43,457 nucleotides of DNA from an uncultured Prevotellaceae bacterium (GCA_900320055.1 ONQS01000018.1:1-43457); one strand, 5' to 3'. Shown: positions 35,615 through 43,389, numbered from the stretch's first letter. The notes: a model not told the origin generated them from the sequence alone. Translations and numbers: made by a program.

Positions 35615-37120
35615 ATGAAAAAGATTTTGACCCTATTCATCCTTTACATGGCATTTTCATGCCTGACGGCACACGCCCAGTCCGGGCTCAGGCCGCGTGG
35701 TGATGTGAACTGTGACTGGGAAGTGAACATTGCAGATGTCAATGCGGTGATTGACTCGATATTCAGCGATGCCAAGTATCATTCATTTTATAGCTATGCC
35801 ACCGACGTCAACGGAGACCAGGAAATCAATATCGCCGACATCAATATGATTATTGATGCCATCCATGGCAAGGAATTACCAGCTATGCCATCCTATTCGG
35901 GGACCCTTCCCGTTCTTTATGTCAACACCGAGGGACACCGCAACATCGACAGCAAGGAGGAGTACCTCTTCGCCGACTGGTGGCTCGATAATATGGGCAT
36001 TGAGGAATATGAGCCTATCGGATCTGCCGCCCAGCCACTGGAAATGCAGATTAAGGGCCGTGGCAATTACACGTGGACACATCACGACAAGAAACCATTT
36101 CGACTCAAGCTTCCCCAGGCTCGCCCTATGCTGGGAATGCCGTCAAGCCGACACTGGGTGTTGATTAGTGGCGCTGATTTCTGGATTGGGCAATTCAATG
36201 ACGCATTACCCTTTGAGATTGGGCGCAGAATGGGAATGGCCTGGAATCCCCGTCAAGTCCCTGTCGAAGTGGTGCTTAACGGACAATACATCGGCCTGTA
36301 TCACTTGACCGAGAAAATCTGTGTCGATAAGAACCGTGTCAACATCATCAAGCAGAAAGACAACGAGACCGATCCCCAAAAAATAACGGGCGGCTGGCTG
36401 ATGGAAATCGACAACTATTATGAACCTGACCAGATATCGTTCACCGAAGGCAACGGCTGGGCTTTCTGGGTAACACCCCAATCACCTGAGGTGCTGAGCG
36501 ATGTTCAACGAACTTTTATGACCGATTTCCTCATACAGACCGACAGTGCCATCTATTGTGAAGACAAGAGCAGTACCGAATGGGAACTTTATATAGATAT
36601 CGACTCACTCGCCATTTTCTATATTATTCAGGAGATTATGGACGATACTGAGGGATTCCACGGTAGTTGCTTCCTGCACAAAGAGCGCGGTGACAGCACA
36701 AAACTGATATTTGGTCCCCTTTGGGACTTTGGCAGTTGCTTTTCCCGATACTCGTCCAGCTATGAATTCGACCATTTCATCTATGACGAGGCACCTAGTA
36801 ACCTCCATTTGCATTGGATTGCCGAAATTGCCAAGTTTCCGCGATTTCAGGAGTGCGTGCGTAATCATTGGAAAAGATTCTACACTGACATCTATCCCCA
36901 ATTAGACCATTTCCTGGATGAATTTGGTGACAAAATAGAGGCTGCAGGCGACTGTGACTATAACCGCTGGCCCAAGTCGGAATGCGACAATATCAAGGCA
37001 AGAATCAATTTTACACGCAATCGTTGCTTGTACCCGAAAATCGATTGGCTCAATAGCCAGTGGGGAACTGGTCACAATTTTAATTCCAATGGAGGCGTGA
37101 AACGGCCACAAAACGACTAA
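35615..37120 (+). CDS. Exported CotH-kinase-like protein with N-terminal dockerin pair
   Basis: This 501-residue protein has a signal peptide ending near AHAQ (residue 22). Two dockerin type I calcium-binding repeats follow at about residues 29-52 (GDVNCDWEVNIADVNAVIDSI) and 63-86 (TDVNGDQEINIADINMIIDAI). The CotH-like atypical protein kinase domain covers about residues 97-480. It shows LPVLYVNTEG at its start, MQIKGRGNYTW, the lysine-containing KKPFRLKL (159-166), a Glu in LMEIDNYY, and WDFG (370-373), where the Asp is a likely metal ligand. CotH proteins phosphorylate secreted proteins in spore-formers and fungi. This organism is not expected to sporulate, so the substrate is unknown. It is followed after 14 nt by a paralogue. 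Confidence 0.85.
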   Translation: MKKILTLFILYMAFSCLTAHAQSGLRPRGDVNCDWEVNIADVNAVIDSIFSDAKYHSFYSYATDVNGDQEINIADINMIIDAIHGKELPAMPSYSGTLPVLYVNTEGHRNIDSKEEYLFADWWLDNMGIEEYEPIGSAAQPLEMQIKGRGNYTWTHHDKKPFRLKLPQARPMLGMPSSRHWVLISGADFWIGQFNDALPFEIGRRMGMAWNPRQVPVEVVLNGQYIGLYHLTEKICVDKNRVNIIKQKDNETDPQKITGGWLMEIDNYYEPDQISFTEGNGWAFWVTPQSPEVLSDVQRTFMTDFLIQTDSAIYCEDKSSTEWELYIDIDSLAIFYIIQEIMDDTEGFHGSCFLHKERGDSTKLIFGPLWDFGSCFSRYSSSYEFDHFIYDEAPSNLHLHWIAEIAKFPRFQECVRNHWKRFYTDIYPQLDHFLDEFGDKIEAAGDCDYNRWPKSECDNIKARINFTRNRCLYPKIDWLNSQWGTGHNFNSNGGVKRPQND

Positions 37121-37134
37121 TCCCAAGTGGCATC

Positions 37135-38448
37135 ATGAACAGGCTCACATCCACATTATCATTGTTGGCGTTCATGTTGATTCTGACCAACTGCCATGAT
37201 GATATGCCACAACCTGTTGTTGAACCCGACCCACTGCCACCAACTGATACAGTTGGAGAAGCTACTGGTTTTTCGGGCTGCCTACCTGTACTTTACATTA
37301 ACACCGAAGATGGCCGCACCATTAGCAGCAAAGAAGAATATCTTTATGCCGAATGGTGGCTCGACAACATGGGTGTTGACGATTTTGAGTCTCTGGGGTC
37401 GAAGGAAGAGACACTGGGTATGCAAATCAAGGGTCATGGTAATTACTCATGGGAGAACCACCCCAAGAAGTCCTATCGCATCAAGCTCGACGAGAAGCAA
37501 GAACTGATGGGCATGAAAAAGAACCGCCACTTTTGCTTGCTGTCCCACTACGACGACTGGCTAGCTAAACTCAAGAACACAATGGGATTTGAACTGAGCC
37601 GCCGCATAGGCTTATCTTTCACTCCGGCACAAGAACCTGTCGAAGTCGTGCTTAACGGCAAATATATCGGGTTATATTTCCTGACAGAGAAAATACGCAC
37701 AGGGAAAAACCGCGTCAACATCGAGGATCAGAGTGAATATGAGACGGATTCCCTATTGATTGCAACTGGCAGCTGGCTACTGGAAATAGACAACCATCCT
37801 AGCGATAATCACATCAAACTGCCAGAACATGCGGGCGACTCTATCGTCATCACGTATCATTCGCCCGAGCACTTGTCCCCACTTCAAGAACAATACCTCA
37901 CCGACTGGATCTCGCGCGTCAATGCTGCTATCTATCACCCAGACAAGACAAGTACTGAATGGGAGCAATACATCGATATCGACACTCTGGCGATGTATTA
38001 CATCATCGCAGAAATAATGGACGACATTGAGCGCTTCTCGGGAAGCTGTTATATGTTCAAGCGTCAGGGCAACGACACTAAACTGATTTTTGGACCAGTA
38101 TGGGACTTCGGCAATGCTTTTAATCGCTGGGGATTATTTGAAGATACCAGTTTCAGTTATTTCTTGTATGACCAGCCAACAGTGTTTACTTCACACTGGA
38201 TTAAGGAAATATCGCGTTTTCCTCATTTCCAGCAAGCGGTGTGTGAACACTGGCGAGCGTTTTACGGCTCAAACTTTAACGGACTGGATATAGACCGCTT
38301 TGCTGATGAGTTTGTTGAATCCATCAAGCCAGCTTATCAGGCCGATGTTATCCTTTGGCCCAGATATGACATCGATATACAAAAAAGGGATTTCAAGCAA
38401 TTCATCCACCGCAAAATAGCCTGGCTCCAGTCGCAGTGGGGCGATTAG
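37135..38448 (+). CDS. CotH-kinase-like lipoprotein
   Basis: This 437-residue protein has a lipoprotein signal peptide (LTNC, Cys 20) followed by a Pro-rich spacer (to about residue 45). The CotH-like domain runs from about residue 48 to the end. Motifs match its neighbour: LPVLYINTEDG, MQIKGHGNYSW, KKSYRIKL (111-118), WLLEIDNH and WDFGNAFNR (323-331). It has no dockerin. The two are clear tandem paralogues, one soluble with a dockerin and one membrane-anchored. The TAG stop overlaps by four bases with the stop of the converging glycosyltransferase, leaving no space for a terminator. Confidence 0.85.
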   Translation: MNRLTSTLSLLAFMLILTNCHDDMPQPVVEPDPLPPTDTVGEATGFSGCLPVLYINTEDGRTISSKEEYLYAEWWLDNMGVDDFESLGSKEETLGMQIKGHGNYSWENHPKKSYRIKLDEKQELMGMKKNRHFCLLSHYDDWLAKLKNTMGFELSRRIGLSFTPAQEPVEVVLNGKYIGLYFLTEKIRTGKNRVNIEDQSEYETDSLLIATGSWLLEIDNHPSDNHIKLPEHAGDSIVITYHSPEHLSPLQEQYLTDWISRVNAAIYHPDKTSTEWEQYIDIDTLAMYYIIAEIMDDIERFSGSCYMFKRQGNDTKLIFGPVWDFGNAFNRWGLFEDTSFSYFLYDQPTVFTSHWIKEISRFPHFQQAVCEHWRAFYGSNFNGLDIDRFADEFVESIKPAYQADVILWPRYDIDIQKRDFKQFIHRKIAWLQSQWGD

Positions 38449-39509
38449 ACGGGATATTGACGGCGGGTAATAGCAGCGATTGACTGCCAATCGTATTTTT
38501 CCAGGTCGTAGTGTTGAGGCTCGCTGGGAGCGTCGAGCAGGCGTGAAATTGCGGCACAAAGCGAATCAACGTCCTTGACGGTGAAGTAGTCCTGCTCGGG
38601 CAGATCGACCTGACGGGTGCCGGGGATGTCGCTGCACAGGATGGGTAGGCCGTAGGCCATCGCCTCGAGCAGCACCATGGGGAATCCCTCGTTGACCGAC
38701 GGCAGGACAAACAGGCGCGCATGGCTATAGAGTTGGCGCAGGTCCTCGCCTGTTGTGAATCCCGTGAAAACCACTTTCTTGCTAACATCCAACTGCTGCA
38801 GCATCTTGCGGTAGTCATCATCGTGGTCGCTGGCACCGGCGATGACGACCTGAGTGACTTGCGGCAGACGGTTGGCTGCCTTGACAAGATATTCCAAGCC
38901 CTTCTCGGGTGTGAGACGCCCCACAGCGAGCAGATACTGGCCTGGGATGATTCCGTGCTTGTCGAGAAATTCTGTGGACTCGCTGCGGGTGACGGGGTCG
39001 ATGCCGTTGGGGATAAAGATGCTCTTGTCGAGAGCACCGCATTTCTCCATCTGATAGCGGTTGACAAAGATGACGCGGTTGCTGAAGCGCAGCGACAGCG
39101 CCTCGCACTGGCGCAAGAGCCAGCGGGCGGGGGCGCTCCACTTGTCGTGCTCGTAGTTGGGGCTGTGATAGGTCAACACCACAGGCAACCCCATCAAGCG
39201 AATGATCGGGGCGAACATGCCGGGTCCGATATTGTGGATGTGAACCACATCGGGACGGTGAAACACAATGTGAAGCACGGCCAGCAGCGTGTGCCACACG
39301 GCCTCAAAACCCTTGATGCGAGTCGAGGGCAAGTCGATATACTCGATATTAGGGAAGGTCTGAGCCGACTGCTCGGTGAGGTAAGCCCGGCGGCGGTACA
39401 CCCTCACGCGGACATCCCGCATATGGGTGTAGAGATGATAGCCGTGAGCCTCAACGCCACCCTGTATGCCCGGGAAACCGCGCGTGCCGATCACCGCTAT
39501 CGTCTTCAT
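38445..39509 (-). CDS. Glycosyltransferase family 4, rhamnosyltransferase-like
   Basis: This is a GT-B fold glycosyltransferase, 354 residues. The N-terminus KTIAVIGTRGFPGIQGGVEAH is typical of the DUF1972/family 4 group that includes rhamnosyl- and other deoxysugar transferases. Donor-site elements are LLAVGRLTPEKGLEYLVKAA, VVFTGFTTGEDLRQLYSHA and the E-x7-E motif EGFPMVLLEAMAYGLPIL. It is the last gene of the minus-strand block. Its ATG overlaps the TGA that would end an in-frame extension of the radical SAM gene upstream. Confidence 0.9.
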   Translation of the reverse strand: MKTIAVIGTRGFPGIQGGVEAHGYHLYTHMRDVRVRVYRRRAYLTEQSAQTFPNIEYIDLPSTRIKGFEAVWHTLLAVLHIVFHRPDVVHIHNIGPGMFAPIIRLMGLPVVLTYHSPNYEHDKWSAPARWLLRQCEALSLRFSNRVIFVNRYQMEKCGALDKSIFIPNGIDPVTRSESTEFLDKHGIIPGQYLLAVGRLTPEKGLEYLVKAANRLPQVTQVVIAGASDHDDDYRKMLQQLDVSKKVVFTGFTTGEDLRQLYSHARLFVLPSVNEGFPMVLLEAMAYGLPILCSDIPGTRQVDLPEQDYFTVKDVDSLCAAISRLLDAPSEPQHYDLEKYDWQSIAAITRRQYPV

Positions 39510-39544
39510 TGTGGTTCTTGGTTGATGGTTGAAAATTTTCTTTT

Positions 39545-39661
39545 AGGGTCTTTAAGGTCCTTAGGGTCCTTAGGGTCTTTAAGGTCCTTAGGGTCCTTAA
39601 GGTCCTTAGGGTCTTTAGGGTCCTTTGGGTCCTTTGGGCCCTTAGGGTCTTTAGGGACTTA
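39545..39661. repeat. Nonamer tandem repeat between radical SAM and glycosyltransferase genes
   Basis: Thirteen tandem 9-bp units with plus-strand consensus AGGGTCCTT (frequent variants AAGGTCCTT and AGGGTCTTT). The unit nearest the radical SAM gene, AGGGACTTA, supplies its TAA stop. On the minus strand the array stays open in the radical SAM frame as repeated Lys-Asp-Pro or Lys-Asp-Leu codons. Confidence 0.95.
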
Positions 39662-40666
39662 GTCCCAGCAGAGGTCCTGGCCCTTGCGGATGCGCCACTT
39701 GTTCTTGAGCACCCACATGATGGGGACCCAGGGACGGCGCACCATGTCGTGACGCTCGGTCACGATAAAGGTGCAGTTGCGCTTGCAATTGCGCACCTTC
39801 TCCATCGCTTGACGGGCCTTGTCGCTGGCCATGATATTCTCGAAGGAATCCTCCTTGATGTTACCCATAATCCATTCCTCGCCGCTGCCGTTACAGGGTG
39901 TCACATTGCCCCACGGATCGATAAAGAAGAAGTCGCTCAGGGCACCGCAGGGCGGACGATACTCGTCGGTATCGCCGCGCAGGCGACGGTGTATCGAGCG
40001 GTTGAAGTAGGCACGGCCATAGTCCTTGAGGCGGTCCTTGAAGTGACGGCGCTTGCTGGTGAGCAGAGCCTTGACAAACAACTCATGCTGCCGCAGGGCT
40101 TCCTCACTCTCGATCTGGTTATCGTCCTTGTGGAAGTACCATGAGTTGTGCACCGCGCTGTTGCCCAGTTCCACATCCAGAGCCACACACAGGTCATAGA
40201 GGTAGAGCAGATCCTTGTAATTGTCGGGCGAGATGACGACCGAAAAGCCGATGTTTTTGCACTTGGTCTTCTTCAACTCGAGCATGGTGCGCAGGGCATG
40301 GTCAAAGCCATCCTTGATGCCACGCTTGGCGTCGTTGATCTTGGGCAGACCCTCGACACTCACCCTGATCAGGATATTGGGATATTTGTTGGCCAACTCC
40401 ACAATCTTCTTGGTATTGTAACCATTGGTACTCAGTTCAAGGAGTCGTGATTTTGGATATAGAATTTCAAAAATTTTGTCGATGTCGGGACGCAACGTAG
40501 GCTCGCCGCCCGTGATGTTGATGCGCAACCCCGCGGGCAGTTTCTCATAGTAAGAAGCGTCTATTTCTTCGCTCGGGCTTGTCTGGAACTTCCAGATATT
40601 GCACATGTTGCACTGCGCATTGCACCTGAAAGTGGTGATCAGACTGCCCTGAATCACATTCTTCAT
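39659..40666 (-). CDS. Radical SAM protein with SPASM-like C-terminal cysteines
   Basis: This is a radical S-adenosylmethionine enzyme, 335 residues from the ATG at 40666 (MKNVIQGSLITTFRCN). The iron-sulfur cluster motif CNAQCNMC gives Cys 15, 19 and 22 (CxxxCxxC). The SAM-binding GGEPTLRPDID follows near residue 56. Further cysteines near residues 240, 258 and 292-296 (PPCGALSD, TPCNGSGEEW and CKRNC) suggest an auxiliary-cluster SPASM or Twitch domain. Such proteins act on peptides or sugars; members in surface-polysaccharide loci are known but mostly uncharacterised. It lies between two glycosyltransferase genes. No precursor peptide was found close by. Confidence 0.85.
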   Translation of the reverse strand: MKNVIQGSLITTFRCNAQCNMCNIWKFQTSPSEEIDASYYEKLPAGLRINITGGEPTLRPDIDKIFEILYPKSRLLELSTNGYNTKKIVELANKYPNILIRVSVEGLPKINDAKRGIKDGFDHALRTMLELKKTKCKNIGFSVVISPDNYKDLLYLYDLCVALDVELGNSAVHNSWYFHKDDNQIESEEALRQHELFVKALLTSKRRHFKDRLKDYGRAYFNRSIHRRLRGDTDEYRPPCGALSDFFFIDPWGNVTPCNGSGEEWIMGNIKEDSFENIMASDKARQAMEKVRNCKRNCTFIVTERHDMVRRPWVPIMWVLKNKWRIRKGQDLCWD

Positions 40667-40682
40667 TGCTTTAGTCAATAAG

Positions 40683-40711
40683 CCTTTACACTAAATAAAC
40701 TAGTGTAAAGG
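40683..40711 (-). promoter_or_regulatory. Perfect 11-bp inverted repeat in the radical SAM leader
   Basis: CCTTTACACTA pairs with TAGTGTAAAGG around a 7-nt AT-rich loop. It lies 17 nt upstream of the radical SAM start codon and just downstream of a -7 box at 40724-40731. It could be an operator for a dimeric regulator or an RNA hairpin. No T run follows in the sense direction. Confidence 0.6.
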
Positions 40712-40723
40712 TAAAATATTGTG

Positions 40724-40731
40724 CAAAGGTA
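40724..40731 (-). promoter_or_regulatory. Probable -7 box for the radical SAM-glycosyltransferase pair
   Basis: TACCTTTG on the minus strand matches TAnnTTTG. A TTTG occurs 24 nt further upstream, just inside the preceding gene, a little more than ideal spacing. The predicted start, near 40717, lies next to the inverted repeat. Confidence 0.5.
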
Positions 40732-40754
40732 ATAAAAAAACGCAACTCAGTGCA

Positions 40755-41960
40755 TCAAATTTGGTAGATATCCCTCATCAGCGTCTCGAGATGGGTCGAG
40801 GGGGCAAAGCGCTGCAGCGCCTTGCTGGCAATGCCGGCATAGTCCCAATCGCGCGCCATCGACATGGTAATGGCCGTCTCGAGCGTGTCCTGTTCCCATG
40901 GCTGGAACACGATGCCGTTGCTGCTGTCGATGAGTTCGGGAATGCCGCCCATATTGGAGCCAGCGACTGGAGTGCCGGCGCACAACGACTCAACAACGCT
41001 CAACGGATTATTCTCATACCACTGCGAGGGAGCGATGCTGAAACGAGCCTTAGCCAGCAGACTGGCCACAGCCGGGGCATCTATCATACCCAGGAACTCG
41101 ATATTGGGGCTATCGGCATACTTGATGCGCATGGCAGGCTCGAGCGTTCCGCTACCGGCCACCTTGAGTTTGTAGGGCAGCCGCGAAGCCACCTCAAGAA
41201 GGTTTTCGATGCCCTTTTCGGCAGACAGGCGTCCCACAAAGCAGTAGTAGTCCTGACGAGGCACATCCTCGCTCATCTGCTGGTAGCGCACGAGTTTGAC
41301 AGGATCCAGGAAGTTGTTGAGCACCTTAACTTTGGCTGAGTCAAAACCGCCGTCCCTCATCTTCTGCGCCATAAACTCGCTGGGGCACACAAAGGCGTCG
41401 GTGCACTTCTCGAGCGCGCGCCGGCTCCACTTGGTGGCTTCGAGCCATGCCACAGCACTGGCGGGGAGCGACCCCTTCATGCAGCGATGGGTGACAACGT
41501 TGAATTTTGCCCCCGCAAAGCACTTCTCACACGGCTTGCCGCTCAACAGGCAGTCATACCGCGGGCAGAGCAGTTTGTAGTCATGCAGAGTCCACACCAC
41601 GCGGATGCCACGCTTGTGGGCCAACTCCCCCACCACCGGTGACAGGTAACTGTGCACATTGTGCATGTGGACCACATCGGGCTTGAAGTCGTCGAGCACA
41701 GCCTCGAAGCGTTCTCGCACGTCACCCATGCCCAATGTGCGCTTCATGGCACGCCACTGCGCGCTCAATCCGCCACCGAAGGTCACCCGGCTAGCGAAGC
41801 GGTCCTGATAGTGTGCCGGCAGATTTTGGGGATAATCCATAGCAAACACCTGAGCCTCCACGCCGTTCTCACGGAGCAGAGCCTCGGTGTTGAGGACGAC
41901 GACACAGTCGCCTCCTCGGGGATAATAAAACTTATTGACCAAAAGTACTCTTTTTGGCAT
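40755..41960 (-). CDS. Glycosyltransferase family 4
   Basis: This is a GT-B fold glycosyltransferase, 401 residues. The N-terminus KRVLLVNKFYYPRGGDCVVVLNTEALLRENG is typical of family 4 retaining enzymes, with the glycine-rich PRGGD loop. Donor-domain elements are CFVGRLSAEKGIENLLEVASRL, LKVAGSGTLEP, IEFLGMIDAPAVASLLAKA and the E-x7-E motif ENNPLSVVESLCAGTPVAGS. Cysteines in CPRYDCLLSGKPCEKCF are characteristic of a subgroup of these enzymes. It is the first gene of the minus-strand block, preceded by an inverted repeat in its leader. Confidence 0.9.
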   Translation of the reverse strand: MPKRVLLVNKFYYPRGGDCVVVLNTEALLRENGVEAQVFAMDYPQNLPAHYQDRFASRVTFGGGLSAQWRAMKRTLGMGDVRERFEAVLDDFKPDVVHMHNVHSYLSPVVGELAHKRGIRVVWTLHDYKLLCPRYDCLLSGKPCEKCFAGAKFNVVTHRCMKGSLPASAVAWLEATKWSRRALEKCTDAFVCPSEFMAQKMRDGGFDSAKVKVLNNFLDPVKLVRYQQMSEDVPRQDYYCFVGRLSAEKGIENLLEVASRLPYKLKVAGSGTLEPAMRIKYADSPNIEFLGMIDAPAVASLLAKARFSIAPSQWYENNPLSVVESLCAGTPVAGSNMGGIPELIDSSNGIVFQPWEQDTLETAITMSMARDWDYAGIASKALQRFAPSTHLETLMRDIYQI

Positions 41961-41970
41961 AGGCAGTTTT

Positions 41971-42000
41971 CTCTTGCTATTTATTACAATAACGCAAGAG
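41971..42000 (-). promoter_or_regulatory. Inverted repeat upstream of the family 4 glycosyltransferase
   Basis: CTCTTGC and GCAAGAG flank an inner dyad TTATT-AC-AATAA, forming a nested inverted repeat 10 nt upstream of the start codon. It may be an operator or a leader hairpin. No consensus promoter box is seen beside it. Confidence 0.45.
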
Positions 42001-42038
42001 TTGTTGATTTATTATTGACTGTGCAGACTTAAGGCAGG

Positions 42039-42062
42039 AAAAAAACCTGCCACAATAGCAGG
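42039..42062 (-). terminator. Intrinsic terminator of ychF
   Basis: On the minus strand CCTGC-TATTGTG-GCAGG is followed by seven T residues, 8 nt after the ychF stop. A competing hairpin (GGCAGG with CCTGCC around the T run, 42033-42051) shares one arm. Confidence 0.85.
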
Positions 42063-42070
42063 GGACTTCG

Positions 42071-43174
42071 TCAGACGTTGAAGCGGAACACGACGATGTC
42101 GCCATCCTGCATGACATACTCTTTGCCCTCGATATGGAGTTTGCCGGCTTCCTTGACGGCGGCCTCACTGCCATAGTGGATGTAGTCGTCATACTTGATG
42201 ATCTCGGCACGGATGAAGCCACGCTCAAAGTCGCTGTGAATCACACCGGCACACTGCGGGGCCTTGCTGCCACGCCTGTAGGTCCAAGCGCGCACCTCCT
42301 TGGGACCAGCGGTAAGGAAAGTCTCAAGATTGAGCAAGGCATAGGCCGACTTGATGATGCGGTTCACGCCGCTCTCCTCCAGACCAATCTCGGCCAGGAA
42401 CATCTGGCGCTCCTCATAGTCATCGAGTTCGGCGATCTCACTCTCGGTCTGCGCAGCGACTACCAGGATCTGCGCATTCTCGTCCTTGACAGCCTCTCGC
42501 ACGGCGTCGACATAGGCATTGCCGCTGACGGCGCTCTTGTCGTCCACATTGCAGACGTAGAGCACGGGCTTGTTGGTGAGCAGGAACAACTCGTGGGCAA
42601 TCTTTTCCTCGTCCTTGTTGAGCAGTTCCACAGTGCGCGCGCTACGGCCTTGTTCCAGAGCCTCCTTGTAGCGCTTCAGCACCTCGTATTGCACCTTCGC
42701 CTCACGGTCGCCCCCGGTCTGAGCCTGCTTCTGCACACGACTGATGCGGCTCTCGATGGTCTCCAGGTCACGCAGTTGCAACTCCAGGTCGATGACCTCC
42801 TTGTCGCGCACTGGATCGACCGATCCGTCGACATGGGTGACATTGTCGTCGTCAAAGCATCGCAACACGTGGATGATGGCGTCTGTCTCACGGATATTGC
42901 CCAGGAACTTGTTGCCCAAGCCCTCGCCACGGCTAGCCCCCTTGACCAGACCCGCGATATCCACGATCTCGACCGTAGTGGGCACGATGCGTGCGGGGTT
43001 GACCAGTTTGGCCAGTTCGTTGAGTCGCTCATCGGGCACGGTGATAACGCCCACGTTGGGCTCAATAGTACAGAAGGGGAAATTGGCCGACTGCGCCTTG
43101 GCATTCGACAGGCAGTTGAACAGGGTTGATTTTCCCACATTGGGCAACCCCACGATTCCACATTGTAATGACAT
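42071..43174 (-). CDS. ychF: Redox-regulated ATPase/GTPase YchF (Ola1 family)
   Basis: YchF is a ribosome-associated P-loop NTPase of the Obg superfamily that prefers ATP and affects stress and translation. This protein has 367 residues, normal for the family. The G1 motif GLPNVGKS lies near residues 8-15. The switch region holds PFCTIEPNVG, G3 is DIAGLVKGASRGEGLGNKFL, and the altered G4 NVDD replaces NKxD as in other YchF proteins. The C-terminal TGS domain ends with EGKEYVMQDGDIVVFRFNV. It has its own promoter and terminator. Confidence 0.97.
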   Translation of the reverse strand: MSLQCGIVGLPNVGKSTLFNCLSNAKAQSANFPFCTIEPNVGVITVPDERLNELAKLVNPARIVPTTVEIVDIAGLVKGASRGEGLGNKFLGNIRETDAIIHVLRCFDDDNVTHVDGSVDPVRDKEVIDLELQLRDLETIESRISRVQKQAQTGGDREAKVQYEVLKRYKEALEQGRSARTVELLNKDEEKIAHELFLLTNKPVLYVCNVDDKSAVSGNAYVDAVREAVKDENAQILVVAAQTESEIAELDDYEERQMFLAEIGLEESGVNRIIKSAYALLNLETFLTAGPKEVRAWTYRRGSKAPQCAGVIHSDFERGFIRAEIIKYDDYIHYGSEAAVKEAGKLHIEGKEYVMQDGDIVVFRFNV

Positions 43175-43209
43175 AGTCTATATCTTGTTTGTTGTTATCT
43201 TCCAGCCTG

Positions 43210-43241
43210 CAAAGGTACATAATTCCCCTCACACCACCAAA
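43210..43241 (-). promoter_or_regulatory. Promoter of ychF
   Basis: On the minus strand TTTG (43238-43241) and TACCTTTG (43210-43217) are 20 nt apart, an exact consensus match. The predicted start near 43203 leaves a leader of about 28 nt. Confidence 0.8.
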
Positions 43242-43322
43242 TAGCAAGGATAATGCAATCGGTTGCATTGATTTTTTGAAGTTGGCGCACATTATTAATA
43301 ATAAAAATGGAGAGGAATGTGT

Positions 43323-43330
43323 TATTTTTG
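43323..43330 (+). promoter_or_regulatory. Possible -7 box for the right-edge transporter gene
   Basis: TATTTTTG matches TAnnTTTG, 59 nt upstream of the start codon. No TTTG is seen at ideal spacing, so support is weak. Confidence 0.35.
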
Positions 43331-43389
43331 TAGGTGCTTAACCTGATATAGAATAAAATTATCACAAAATCATAAAACCATCGACTATT

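Noticed and set aside
38721-39662. Plus-strand open frame ending in Ser-Leu-Gly repeats
   Set aside because: It is antisense to the glycosyltransferase, and the repeat peptide comes from the 9-bp intergenic array. No start context or homology supports it.
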